From NCBI GenBank assembly GCA_002633005.1, contig NMRA01000214.1, positions 106,268 to 164,309 of the forward strand: 58,042 nucleotides of DNA, given 5' to 3'. Both the position numbers and the translations under genes were made by a program. Of the stretch, positions 1 to 11,637 are shown piece by piece. Origin of the DNA: Phoronis australis (lineage: Eukaryota > Phoronida > Phoronidae). Under the pieces are notes generated by a model. That model was not told the origin of the DNA. It did no database searches and worked only from the letters and a program-made list of their open reading frames with translations. Numbering within the stretch: the first letter of the stretch is position 1; every line of letters starts with the position of its first letter.

Positions 1-368
1 ATAATATCACAATAATCAATGTGTGGAAGTACAAAGGACTTGAACAAAACTTCTAAATGTGTAGAATTCAGATGACGAGAGACAAGCTTAAGTGGGTTAA
101 TTAGTTCCTGAGTTTTTTGTACGAGCTCCCGAACGTGAGGGGTGAATGAGAGTTTTTCATCTAACAGTATACCCAGATGTCTGTGCGACTGTTTTCTAGG
201 AATGATTTCATCATTAAGTTTAAGGTCATAAGACGGGTCAACAAGGAAGAGAGCATTAATAGATTTGGAGAAGGTAAGGTCAACGCTTTTTTCTGGTTTA
301 AAATTCATTCTCCATTCTTGTGACCAGTAGCTTAGTTTATTTAAGTCGAGTTGAAGCTGGGTATCGAG
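1..368 (-). mobile_element. LINE (non-LTR retrotransposon) reverse transcriptase fragment
   Basis: Read on the minus strand this stretch is one open frame of about 122 codons, running off the left edge of the window. It matches the palm-to-thumb part of CR1/Jockey-like reverse transcriptases: 'LDTQLQLDLNKLSYWSQEW' followed by a 'NFKPEKS' turn, then 'HRHLGILLDEKLSFTPHV', and finally a 'LPHIDYCD' motif. These correspond to the family's 'LQxDL..W...W', 'hkyLGvxlD..L.f..Hv' and 'p.ldYc' blocks. The catalytic YADD box would lie 5' of the fragment and is not present. The copy is 5'-truncated at about position 368. The exact clade (CR1, Jockey, Rex) cannot be fixed from this piece. Confidence 0.85.
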
Positions 369-2559
369 CCTTCAAATAGGAATGATTGACTAAAAATGAG
401 AGGTACGGGGCAGTGATGGGAGTTGTTTTCATGTTACCACTAAAAAGACGTGCTAATTAATACACGTTCCGTGGTTGATCTCGCGTTATAAGCATTAATT
501 ATTGATCGTTTACGTTACGTCAAATTGCTTGAACAAATCGTAGCGTTAGTCATCCTCCATTGTGTTTATAGTGAAAAGTTGTCAGAGTGCTGTTAGTTTT
601 CCCGTGATTTATAGTAAACTAAAGAACAGTTAGGCGTTTGTGATGGTTGTGACAACTCAGCATTTGAGCCCACTGTGGCTCTTTTTACCTTCCTGCGGGA
701 CATCCGAAAAGCGCGTATATGATTCAAGTTTGTACAACGAACTTGCGTGTGAGACAGTAGAACAAGCTATGCTGGCGGCCTCGGTGATCCTCCCTGGTCA
801 TTTTGATAGTCTTGTCTCGATACTTTTACGCTTACCCACTTCAGTCTGGGGTTCAGCAAAATGTAAGTACCCTAGAATGTGAGGAAAGATAAGGAAAAAA
901 CATCAATTTCATAATGCAAATGTCAGCCCCGACGTGTGATTTTGACAACTACATGTAGGCTTGTTTCTTTGCTTCCTTGCCTTGTGAAAGTAGCTCACTA
1001 CATTTTTCTTGATTAAAGTTTGACTGAATTACTATCTGATGGCTTCTACAGTTACCGCAGGCATTCACAACAAGGAATTTTATATCGCTGTGAGATCTGG
1101 AGCTTCTGTTTTTGTGTTACTACGAGACGTCAAGGCGAATTCGAGAGGTCAGATGTGCGACCTACTTTTGAGGCACTAGAACAGATCGGTGTCTTTGTTG
1201 AAGTTTCTGAAATGCGAGTCATAACGAGTGATTTCGTGGGAACCATTTCTAGCTGTTTCAATTGCTATGACACAACGCAAGAACCGTCAAGCGAGTAGTC
1301 AGGTTAGGGGTAAGTTCATACGTCACACTCATGACCGCGGAACTAAGAAACTTTCAACCAGAATTCTTCTTTTCTCGCGTTTTTGTACTATTGACTTCAC
1401 GGTTGTGATGTGCAGTACAATAAAGGAAAATTTAATGAGGTTAACAATGTTGTCGCTACCCTAAACAGGGTGAACGGTGGTTATAAGCACTTGAATGCTT
1501 GTTTACACTCACCGCCACACACATGTCACAATTAAAAGAATGCGTTAAGTCATGCCAATACTATGTTCTATTCAGGGAATAACCCTGATGAAACCAAAGT
1601 CAAACCATCGTGAAAGTTTGACTGTACCTAAAACAATATCCTAGACAATCCCAAAGTATTAGAGTCTCATGAAAAAGAGTGGGGTGCGTCGAAAAGAAAA
1701 TTCTTCTTTGTGAAAGATAGTCTCCGTCATTGCTCTATCAAAACTGTAATGCTGGGTGTACTGCTTTTTGTGCGAAGGTTTGTTTTTCGTATTCACGCTA
1801 CTTTTATTCGCTGAAGTGCGTCTGGGCAAGCCGTCTCCTGAATCGCAGCTTCAACATTGAAAAAATCGATGCATGTATTAAGTAGAACTTTAACTACTGT
1901 GCTTCAACAGTGGCATATCAATTGAAACGGCTAAAAAATTCAGTATCGTGTTCCTTGTTTTGTTGATATGGTATTAGATGATTCCAGTTTTCTATAGTTC
2001 CAGGCTGTACAATGTTTGCCAATGCAACCAAGGTGTTAAGGTATGGATTCTTCCCAATTACAATATATAATAGCTGATTTTACCGCTGAGTTTACCGCTC
2101 ATCCATTAAATATTCACGACTTGGCCAGTGTAACAGTGCGACATCTGCCGTATGTTGCACTAAGACATGTGTTGCTTACAGTGTCTTGATTCGCCACATC
2201 TTTGGTTTTGTTATCTATATGTTGCAAATACGACATTTACACGTTTCCACTGTCGTAAATTGGAACTTTTGGTTATGGCAAGCGATGACCTTCGCAACAC
2301 AACATGATGGGCTACAGGGTAAAAGCAACAGGGTTGTCATTGGAGCTCGATACGCGAGACTGTAACCTCTCTGAAGCGTGGTCAGTGGAAAATGGTGAAT
2401 CAGACACTGCCAAGATGAATCGGTCACTGTCCGTGATTGACAAGGAAGGAATCTGCGTCGCACCTGAAGTGAGGTACTTCTGCAAATGAGCTAATTTTTT
2501 CATCTTGGTGTTCGCCTATTCTTCCCTTCGGAGCACGGCATTGCCTTCAATCTTTTTAT
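369..2559. other. no recognised gene
   Basis: No exon chain, RNA gene or repeat was recognised. A plus-strand ATG ORF at 643-882 has a good splice donor at 863 (AT|GTAAGTA, phase 1) but no recognisable domain and only a weak signal-like N-terminus. It could be an orphan exon or chance. Confidence 0.4.
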
Positions 2560-2599
2560 ACTCATAAGTACAAGGCTCATAGTTTGGGGCGAGCTTATT

Positions 2600-3695
2600 T
2601 GATCTGCGTACCTGCTTGAGAAGTGTTAAAACTGGCTCTAAGATATGGCTCGGTCAAAGCAGTTTGGTCATTGCTTTTCGTTGTCTTAAAATGCTCCATT
2701 CCTCTTCCTGCCATTGATTGCTGCAAACCTGGGTAACCTTTCTTGCAACGTTCCACTCATGAGTAACTCCTGTCACTGTATTTGGTGTGACGCTATAATC
2801 GAACGATTCAGATAGGGCTGATCTACAGTCTGTTTCCTATTTCTCTGAGCCTCTGGTGACCTTAATTATTCTCTGATTGAACAGCTCCACGGCTCCAATG
2901 GACTGAGGCCTTTTTGTGGTCTACACCGACATTCTGCAAGAAAGCCTCGATCAGTTCAGAGGTGAATGGTGATTCATTGTCACGGCAGACGGTGTAGGGT
3001 AAACTATGCCCGTAAATGCCGACTCGAATGTTTTGATCACTCTCGTAGCACCAGCCTTCTGAGATTGATTACCTAGAGCCACATGGGAAAGTAATCAGCA
3101 ATTGCCAGATAGAGAGCTCGCTGTGGAATTTCCATCAAGTCAATCGAAATGTCGTTACACGGTGCACGAGGAATCACTTTGGGACAACTAGGTTTGGGAC
3201 TCAAACTTTTACTCAACAACTGTCGGGGATGATGTGTCTTGATGAGGGCCTCAACTTGTTAAGCCATGTTGGGGCATCAAACTTTACTTCAAAAGCGTGA
3301 TTTAATTCAACAATTCCTTGATGACCCCCATGCGTAAGCTGCAAAGCTTTGGACTTACCACGCAATTTCTACGTACATATACCATTGTTTAACCGCAGAG
3401 ACACGTTTCGTCATTGAATGCTCTGAACCTTGGCTTCGGTTTCTAGAAATGTTCATCAAAACCGAGAAAACGGGACACAACAGAGAATGTAGTATCTAGA
3501 GCTGACAAACTTTCAACCTCTATAGGAGAGACTGCACAATCTTAGGAAACAACCAAAGCTGCGCTGTAGGCAAGTCATAGTCTGGTTGTGATCGCTCGGA
3601 TTTAGGTACTTCGCTGAATCCCATCGTACACCAAGAGTGCCCTCTTTGAAACTGCGAGTAGCGTTGTTCAATTAGGGAAAGCTCTCAACTTACTT
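2600..3695 (-). pseudogene. decayed Ty3/Gypsy-type pol: RNase H piece and integrase
   Basis: Several short minus-strand frames, broken by stops and frameshifts, appear in the order expected for a Gypsy Pol. Near 3690-3590 there is an RNase H-like 'RYSQFQREAL' segment. Near 3355-3310 there is the integrase zinc-domain leader 'LQLTHGGHQGIVELNHAF'. At about 3165-3085 the integrase core reads 'NDISIDLMEIPQRALYLA' followed by 'ADYF'. At about 2995-2935 it reads 'DNESPFTSELIEAFLQNVGV', the second core block. At about 2930-2880 traces of the 'NQRI' downstream block remain. No LTRs were identified. The copy is non-functional; described only. Confidence 0.75.
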
Positions 3696-6640
3696 AGCTC
3701 GCGATTATGTGGTCACCATCTGATTGTTGCTGAGTTTCCTAATAAAGCTATTGGCATGGCCAGGTGAAGTCCCTAACACATCCTACAAACGTCTCACTCC
3801 CCCCCGCCCCTTCTCCCGCCACAATTCTTTACACCAACAGCTAAATTGTTTTGCTAGTTGAAATCGATCTAAAAGCCCTTTTGTACTTAATTCCGGTCTG
3901 CGCAGAGTGTCGACATGAACTGCGAAGTTAATTGAACCGTTTATACCAGCTTTGGATGTCTAAGTAAACTGTATCTGACGATGTTGTCATCGAAGAAATC
4001 GCAAAGTAGTGCAGATGTAACACTTGTACACCAGGATTTTTTAATATGATAATTTGGGAACATTGATATGTGCTAATTGACACAAAAACCAATTTCTAAT
4101 TCGATTAGTGACCATTCGAGCAAAATGTGAACAGCTTTTAGCGAGGACACTACCGTGTAATTGTTAATGATAACAGTGACCCCTGACAATAACTTCTTCG
4201 ATGTAACCGAAGTTGATCATTCATACTACACCGCAGCGTCGACGCTCCGCTTGTCTACTTTGAAGTCAACTGGCACAATTAACTTCGTTTCAGGACCGAA
4301 GTTAACCCTCCATACTGACTGCAACTTTCCCAAAACATCGACATGACGACGTTAGAATGAAAGGGCCTTAGCAGTTTTAACTGCATGTTAAAACACTAAC
4401 ATGGTGTAATTAGTCCGGGTCAGCGTGAATCAGTACTACTATTAGTAAGCGCAACAAATTGCAGAACAAAAACAGAACAGCTGATCGAATTGAGGCTCTT
4501 CAAAATGATTCGGGTCCGATGTCATTTTCACGAAAGACGTCGCTCTAATCGGTTAGCGACTAGTCTTTCACATATGGCACATCATATTTACAAAATACCG
4601 CGAAAAACGGGTGATGAGGCTGGATCTCACGAGATCATATCAGTTCGCCAAATAAACCACAGAAAAACATTTCGTCATTGTTGTAATTTGAATAAGTTTT
4701 GGAGCAGTTAGGACTAAGTTCTTAACGAAAATGGTAATCATAATCCTTGTAGATGAGAAATTCCGTATTTGTCGACTAGTTTATGTATCAAAGTAAAGAC
4801 TTATCTTACTTGTCATGCATACTCAGGGAATTCCCTGTCAAAGGAATACCCGAATAGAATCACGACGAATGCGGACGATATATTGGAGTACCTGTAGTAT
4901 TAATTGAAGCAATTTTAAAACGAAAAACGTCATTGAAACGGTTTATTTATCACTAAGTGAACATAAAAGGTTCACTGTGCGATTAAAATAAAACTAGCAG
5001 AAGAAGCACAGTTGACAGGTCAACTAATTGCGCTATTGACGTTCCCACAGTGAACTGCAGTTTCATTGTTTGCTCATTAGCCCTGTAGTTCACCAAACTT
5101 TGGTAGATCTTTGCCGTGCACTAATTACAATANTCTCCAGTACCGGTCCTAGTTATATTTCCTCACGCTTCGCGCTGTTGCTGTTTCATTTTGGTTGCGG
5201 CAGCCCTTGTCCCCCCCCCTAATTCTGCCTATGTGTTCCAATTACCAATTAGTGATACAATTAAAGGAAATTATCAAGTAGTGTACATGTATGCTAACCC
5301 TGAGGCTCTGACATCAACAAGTGATGGTGTGAAACGCTGGCAAAACAAGGTATTAGCTCCTAAAACAAGGAATTAGCTTCCAATGTGGCAATTGTGGTAA
5401 TCAACAAAGGACACATTGTCACAATGTGTTATAATGGTGAGTTTAATGCAGACAAAAATACTTTCAATAACATCTATTCGTATCACAACAGGTTTTACAG
5501 CACAAATTTTTATGCCTTTTCTAATACCCGGAATTTCCAAATCTGAGCCTGGAAGTTTTACGAAAATCTGGGAAAGCTGCCAAAAATAATCAAAAACATA
5601 AATTTATTCAATGCAGATGCACTATATGAAAAATGCCTCCCAAGAGACACGACAACCTGAAATTAAGAAGGAACTCAACAGCCCTTTTAGGTCACCCTGA
5701 AGTACAAAAATTGGGACAGAGTCGGAAATCCACATCTGATTCATTTAAATAATATTTTCATGGGTGATTTTATTGTCAAAATTGCCCTTTAATTTTTGAT
5801 AGAGTAACACCATCAGTGACAGTGTTATCAAAGCAACAAGTGTGCAGAGAACATCATATAGGCATCCATTCTTAACCTTAACTATATATAGGAAATCCAA
5901 AATCTATAACATTTTAAATGTTTATGTAAAAGTAATTCTGTATTATACATTGAGGTTAGATGCTAAAGACACAATTGTAACGTTTCATTATCTCGTTAAA
6001 CCATTTATTTTTTCCAAAACGTATGTAAACAATAACGTTTATCACATGGCACAAGTTCCCTTTGTATGTACATGTCTAACCAACTAAAATTAAAATATTA
6101 TTCTTTGATCAAAACCCCTTTAAGCATATTAAGCACTGAGATCATTCAGTGACTAACTCACTACGCAAATGATTTTAACAACACACACAAACGCGCGCAC
6201 ATAGCTTACATATCAGAAAGTCCCTCACGATTTTTCAGCGTTATGTCATGACTCTTTAACCACACGGGTACTGCCACTATTATCTGCTTCAGAGTCATTA
6301 ACTGCAATGGACTATTGATATCTGTTGTCACTTATGATTTTTACCTTTCGTCACTGACATTTTTAAAGATGGTGTAAACTACCACACCATCACAAAAGAT
6401 CAAAAAGTAAACAATAAATTGTCATCACTTTTACAACCTTTTTTCTTAAAGCAGATCCTCTTATGAACAAGAACAGTCGTCCATTAGTTTTACAGTTAAC
6501 TACATACTGAATTTCAAAAATTAATTATGCAAAAATTCTCTAGTTTGGGACAGTGAATAATTCTTTTGATCGAAGTCGGAGCTTGTCCCAATTTTTAGAA
6601 ATTCTCACAATTGTCTGTCAGAAATTCAAGGGTAATGGTA
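3696..6640. other. no recognised gene
   Basis: AT-rich sequence with no exon chain that I can support. It contains an ambiguous base at 5133 and a run of eight or nine C at about 5211-5219. A 61-codon frame around 5191-5376 has no recognisable domain. The right part (5.8-6.6 kb) is probably downstream of the minus-strand gene that ends near 6644. Confidence 0.4.
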
Positions 6641-6643
6641 ACA

Positions 6644-6649
6644 ATTTAT
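6644..6649 (-). terminator. poly(A) signal AATAAA on minus strand
   Basis: The plus strand reads TTTATT, so the minus strand has AATAAA about 255 bases after the last stop codon of the minus-strand coding remnant at 6904. Position and orientation fit the 3' end of that gene or pseudogene. Confidence 0.4.
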
Positions 6650-6903
6650 TAAATGTCTGTCATGAGAGTCACTTTTTATGAACTTACAGGAGTATTCTTG
6701 CAACCTGCTATGCTACAACATAGCGTTAGGAATTTGAAAAGTACGAAAATATACAAATCACTCACGCCTCAAATTTCATGATGAAAAAAATTAAATTTCA
6801 GCCGTGATTTCTGTGTTCTGAATTTAGGAGGCTGACTCAATCTGGAGAATTTTTAATGTAATATATCACCGATCTAATTGCTATCATCAACTTGTCACCT
6901 TTG

Positions 6904-7173
6904 CTAAAAATATATGTCTTTCACAATTTTCCAAAGAAGCAGCTTCTCATCCAGGTCCCTCATGGGAAGTCTAAGCACACTTTTTTCTGATGTTTTGCAA
7001 AGATCATCCAAAGATGTACTGATTTTAAACAACAGTTTCCGATCAAGTTGCTCAGTTGAGTCTTTAGACACGTTTGACAGGAAAGGGTTGGATTATTGAT
7101 AATCTTCAGACACTGAATACCCATGGTCAACTAACACGGACTCAAATTTAACTATCTCTTTGCTCCTGTTGGC
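6904..7173 (-). pseudogene. 3' coding remnant of unidentified minus-strand gene, frame-broken
   Basis: On the minus strand this frame reads 'RSKEIVKFESVLVDHGYSVS', then a stop at about 7098, then about 60 open codons rich in charged and leucine residues ('DSTEQLDRKLLFKISTSLDD', '...LPMRDLDEKLLLWKIVKD'), ending at a stop at 6904. The composition looks like true coding sequence. It is out of frame with the exon immediately upstream (7152-7383), and it has an internal stop. Either this is a pseudogene carrying one frameshift and one nonsense change, or unrecognised splicing joins the parts. I do not recognise the protein. Confidence 0.4.
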
Positions 7174-7383
7174 TTCTTAGAAACAGATGGCGAATCAATT
7201 AGTACATGTTTCTGTCGATCTTCAGACTGAGCAATGAGAATGCTGACATCCACTCTTGCTGATTTCTGCAGCTGTGTGAGTTTTGAACAAAACGGAATGA
7301 ATGTGCTGCAGATAAACACAGGCCTAGTGCCCAGCAAATCATTGTTGAATTGAATGTAAATGAGTTCAAAAAAATCCAAGTAC
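7152..7383 (-). CDS. minus-strand exon, unidentified protein
   Basis: Open minus-strand frame of 77 codons reading 'YLDFFELIYIQFNNDLLGTR', then '...CSTFIPFCSKLTQLQKSAR' and '...SEDRQKHVLIDSP', ending at a stop at 7152-7154. The acceptor 'gcagag|G' just beyond 7383 lets it join in frame to the exon at 7437-7494 (split Trp codon TG|G), leaving an intron of only 53 bases. The residue pattern suggests an alpha-helical intracellular protein. No motif is recognised. Continuation in another frame (6904-7173) suggests that the locus is damaged or that the C-terminus is alternative. Confidence 0.4.
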
Positions 7384-7436
7384 CTCTGCTTTAATATAAC
7401 ATTTTTAACTGTGTGTGCGTGAGAGTCAGAGTATAC

Positions 7437-7494
7437 CAGTTTGCCACATAATATGCATGTCTTTGTTTTTCAGTAGAGTAGTACAGTTCATCAT
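7437..7494 (-). CDS. minus-strand exon upstream of 7152-7383
   Basis: 58-base minus-strand exon bounded by 'gtttaatttcag|AT' and 'AACTG|gtatac', phase 1 in and phase 2 out. It encodes 'DDELYYSTEKQRHAYYVANW' with the downstream exon. The splice sites and the phase match with 7383 are the support. The protein is not identified and no earlier exon was found. Confidence 0.4.
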
Positions 7495-7782
7495 CTGAAA
7501 TTAAACATACGTAAACAGCAAAGGCTTTCAATTTTTACTAGCATGACTGATGTGCCTCCTAGAATTATCTGTGTTCAAGTGAGTTGACTTACGGCTGTAA
7601 AATTTTAATCAAGCTGATCAATTTTAGTACTGCAGATGGGAAATATGTTTAATCAAAATTTTGCAGAAATTCTATAGTTACAGAATTACAAAATATGACT
7701 CTGCTCGGATATAATGGTCCCTGACATGGATAACAAGTTTCATCCACTGATAGTAACATACGCCGGAACATTTAAGGCGAAT

Positions 7783-8014
7783 TATGCCTCACACTGGCGG
7801 GCGCGGTAAAAACAGGTGAGCGCGCAGTGTAAAACTGGCCAGTTGACAATTTGGGCAACTGAACCAAGGACTGAATGAAGAAAAATTTACATTACAGGAG
7901 TATTTGTTTGAGTTGGGAGAAATTAAAGACATCAATGGGTACCTAAGGTGTCTCTCTATGAGCAGGAGGTACTTAAACAACATGACTTTCATATTTTAAT
8001 CAGTGTGAGGCATA
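7783..8014. mobile_element. MITE of 232 bp with 14-bp terminal inverted repeats
   Basis: The left end TATGCCTCACACTG (7783-7796) is the exact reverse complement of the right end CAGTGTGAGGCATA (8001-8014). The interior has no transposase. Size and structure fit a PIF/Harbinger- or hAT-type miniature element. No clear target duplication beyond TA was seen. Confidence 0.7.
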
Positions 8015-10588
8015 AGTCACCGAAAATCTATCAATGTATGAAACTCCCTGAGGAGCTTCACTGTCTCTACTGGGGCCAGCTAGAGACGGTGGTAACTATC
8101 TAATCCAGTTGTTACATTCATCAACTTTTTTTGACCATGTCCTTGTCCTGTTGTTTTTTTCCCATTTTTCCCTAGTATAAAGTGACCAACAACACATGTA
8201 TTCGCCTGGTCAAGTCTAGGCATTAGCTGTCACTAGTGAGTTCTATCTGGTTAACACTAACAGCCTGATTCCGTGATGTATACAGTAGCTAGTGAACCTG
8301 CACTGAAGTTATTACAACATACTGAAAACGTCATTATCAAAACCAGGGAACATTATATCCGACTTGTTTCCAAAGTAGTTAGTTGTGATAAGACTGAACT
8401 CTAAAGTCGAAGTCCAAGCGGCCACGGCACAGTCACAGTGATGTGTCGAAAATCACCATGCAATTTATCTTCAATTCAAACCCCTTTTAACTCACTTTTT
8501 AAGCAAGTACCATCGTGCAGGCGTACATGGCTGGTCCAGGTTAGATTCCTGGTTCGCATATTGATCTGAGTCGGCATTTACAACAGTTGTTCAGTAACAT
8601 TTACATTGATTCAAATACGCGATAGACCTACTGCGGTGAACCAGAAATCGCGAGCCTCCGTGTTTACAAAAGCGCCGTCTACCGCGCAATATGATAGAAG
8701 TGAACTACTTTCGCGCAGGCAAATGTACTCCATATGAGTAAGATAACACACGCAGTGTTGGCTTACGTAGTAAATGGGTCCGATGTATGCTGACTGAGAT
8801 CAGTTACCCATCAGTGAATGCTCTAACCGTGTATACGAGCCACTAAACATTTCACAAACAGCACACTTACTGACTTATACTTGTCCATCAAAAGCCTTGT
8901 ATTGTTGTAATGTAAAACCTTCATGAGTTCGAACATTCAGTCTTGTCCTCGTTGTTTCTCACCTATCGAACGAGTCGCTTACAGGTCCACGTCTTGTTGG
9001 TAATGCCGCTTTTTGTACTGGCTGACACGTCTTTTTCTGAATCTCGTAGAGCAGTACTACTGCGTTTCGCCTTCGGACGTACAGTACATAGACCTACTAG
9101 TCTCCGCCATTTGTATAAATTCTGTTGACCTCTAGATCTATGGCTGCGCATGCGTTGTTGTAATGTTTACATCTATTACAACATCCCGGATAGTATATTC
9201 TTTGTAAACATTTCATTCGTTTGTAGAATTTACAACGATTTTTTCAAAATTTGTGCACAAGTTGAAAGTTAATAACTTTTTGAACTCCATGTCACATCAA
9301 AAAACCGGCTTAAACGGTGGTAAGAGGTTTTTTCTTCTATAACTCGGACCATAGGCCTTTAAGATCAAAATTTTGCTAAGTAATAGTAATGCATAACGTA
9401 CCCCCATTTTTCTCCACCAAATAATGGACATCAAATTGATTCTCAAAATGTGGGCACGTTATGTACGACTATTGCTGAAAACAGTTGCTTGAACACAAAC
9501 TTTGGTTTTTGGTTTTCGGTCTCAGCTTTAACGGAAATTGGGTCGATTTTAGGTGAGCAAACAAATGATGCTTTCGCCACCTTTTGCAAATTAGAAAAAC
9601 TGAGCGAGGCGAAGTGTGAAATACGATTTCAGGAATAAGCTTGGTTTGATACACTAAACAGGGAATTTGTTGCAATATTTTGGATACAATAGTGATCTCG
9701 TTTACGTAAGAAGACCCTGGTTTGGTCACATGGGAACAAATCATTTTGGAAATCTGTTGCTTATCCGTTTACAGTTATAATAGTCGTAAATGTCTGTCAT
9801 CAGATGAAAGGTCTAATTATAAGCATACTACTTAGCAGGCTAATTTTTGGATGTTACAGCGATTTCAGTCTTAACTTTGATCTGAAGAAATTTATCAAAC
9901 AGGGCTAAGACATTTTGGTCTTGCGTTAGCCCGATTTCAATTTAAGTTAAGACTGAAAGGCTTCATGAAACGGTTCCCTGTGGTGCATGCGTTCTGTAGT
10001 CCCAGGACGATAGCGTTGCAAATCTTTGCTTTTGAAACGAAATCGGTGAATTTTATCCCAAAATTTAAGATTTCTACTATAATTCAACATCCAGTCTTAC
10101 CGACCAATCACTTCAGTTTCCGGCATTTTGCCTTACTAGTAAGCTTCCGAACATACTCGCTAAACACGCGCCTTTCACTCCCGTGGTTCTGTGTGTTCTT
10201 GCGCGATCTTGCTTTCTTCACAGGAAGCTTGGAATACAGGACGCCAACCTCGTATTCACGATGAAACCGTCCCTGAAATGTTAACACATGTGTACAACTA
10301 CAAGTATGCCAAAACGAGGCTTTGTGTTCCTTTTACGCGCTTTTTCATGGGACCATGCAGTTTCCGACCAGATGCTACGGCCAAAGGTTTCGACTTGTTG
10401 AGACCATTTTCTAAACGTAAATATGTCTGCTTCAGAGTTTAGTAACCTAGCTCCGTATTGAATATCGAAGAAGGTTGATGCATTAAGGTTTAAGAAGGTG
10501 GGATTTACATAATCCGTTACGTAATAGTGACTTATAGTTTAAGTAAATGAAACTCGTGCACTGTAGCCTATGTGTGCTAGGCCTATGC
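8015..10588. other. no recognised gene; one hairpin (9863-9958)
   Basis: No exon chain recognised. At 9863-9877 and 9944-9958 there is a perfect 15-bp inverted repeat (TTTCAGTCTTAACTT / AAGTTAAGACTGAAA), with a second pair nested inside (GGGCTAA / TTAGCCC). This gives a 96-nt fold-back of MITE or hairpin type. A good acceptor-like site at about 10222 (ttgctttcttcacag) is not followed by a convincing coding frame. Confidence 0.4.
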
Positions 10589-10897
10589 AGCCGATTTCAT
10601 AAAGGTGGTTTAACAAAACCAGGTTTAAGACTTAAACCCGGTCTTCCTAAACCTGGTCTAATTTTAGACCTGACATGCATTTCACCAACATGGTTTAAGA
10701 GTCTGAAAGCCTGGTTTTGCTAGACCAGGGAGCTGGTTCAATAAAACCAGGTTTAAAGTATCAAAGGCACCCCACTGTACGTGTCGAGCTGGGTAAACCC
10801 AACAAAGGAACTGTTGAAGTGCTTCAATGAAATCTTGATCACGTGGGTATACAATGGCATACACTAGTAGAATCAGTGCAGACATTGACGAAAAACA

Positions 10898-10905
10898 TAT
10901 AAAAG
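10898..10905 (+). promoter_or_regulatory. TATA-box-like TATAAAAG
   Basis: A consensus TATAAAAG lies 77 bases upstream of the ATG of a signal-peptide-like ORF at 10982, giving a plausible start of transcription near 10930. It is only meaningful if that ORF is a true first exon. Confidence 0.25.
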
Positions 10906-10981
10906 CTTTTCTCATGAGGAAAACTGTAATTTCTGTGCCAAACACACACATTAAAGAACATGCTCATGGATTAGATGTAAC

Positions 10982-11207
10982 ATGATAAATGCCCAAATTT
11001 ATTTCCTTGTCATTTTAGTGGTTATTTTCCGCGGCCAAAGGGGGGCAAGACCCCTTCGTGACAACATTATATTGGAGAACTGTGGAGGTGGAACTCAGTC
11101 AGAAGAATCGGAAGATGCTGTCTTTAGTCAAATCCGTAGCGCTTACGACGATGACGCCCTGCTCGACCACTCGTATTTCGAGAAATTCGCAGGACACACT
11201 CCAGCAA
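10982..11207 (+). CDS. candidate first exon: signal peptide of the Ig/TSP1 receptor
   Basis: This ATG frame starts 'MINAQIYFLVILVVIFRGQR': a short polar start, a hydrophobic core of about 11 residues and a small/basic region suited to signal peptidase. An acidic stretch follows ('ENCGGGTQSEESEDAVFSQ', '...YDDDALLDHSYFEKFAG'). A donor A|GTACTG at 11208 leaves phase 1, which is the phase needed by the first Ig exon at 13343; the joined codon would be AAT (Asn) before 'GPRRV'. Against it: the ORF lies inside the inverted-repeat element 10589-13177 and the donor is not strong. It could be transposon-derived. Transcript data would decide. Confidence 0.35.
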
Positions 11208-11220
11208 GTACTGGTCTACG

Positions 11221-11377
11221 CATAGGCGGATCCACGGGGGTCAAGGGGTCCGGAGTCCCCTTTTTCCCTTGATTTTAGTGATATCAAATCTATAATTTTC
11301 AAGTTACTGACTTGGCCCCCTTTTCAAAAAGTCTTTGACCGCCCCCCCCCCCTTTAAAAATCCTGGATCCGCCCCTG
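11221..11377. mobile_element. MITE with GGCGGATCCA terminal inverted repeats
   Basis: The ends are CATAGGCGGATCCA (11221) and TGGATCCGCCCCTG (11377), inverted copies of each other and close to the hAT-type start 'CAGGGGCGGATCCA'. The element is flanked by a 5-bp direct repeat CTACG (11216-11220 and 11378-11382). The interior is C- and G-rich with runs of C and no ORF. Confidence 0.7.
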
Positions 11378-11637
11378 CTACGTTTGATCTTGTGTCATAG
11401 TAAACCTGAATATTGAAAATAGCCCATTTTTGCTCTAAAACTGCGTCGCAAATGCACTCCGTGGCATCATTCAGTTGTACCTATACAATACAAGTCTGAT
11501 ATATTTAACAGTTAAACCTAGGTCTGACCAAGTCTAAAGTTAAACATGGTTTAAGATTTTAATACAGGTCTAAAGAGTATAGACCTCGTTGGTGAAATGA
11601 AACCTGACTTAGACCAGGTCCAAACTGGAGATAAACT

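Noticed and set aside
643-862. ATG ORF with strong donor at 863 (phase 1) as first exon of the Ig receptor
   Set aside because: Phase fits, but the signal sequence is weak and it is 12.5 kb from Ig1 with no supporting exon between. The 10982 candidate is better.
8520-8575. tRNA-like words ('ggttagattcctggttcgcat')
   Set aside because: No cloverleaf could be formed; at most a SINE trace.
10682-10951. Minus-strand ORF of 89 residues with hydrophobic start
   Set aside because: It lies in the inverted-repeat element and ends in the 'ccaggtttaa' subrepeats; no recognisable domain.
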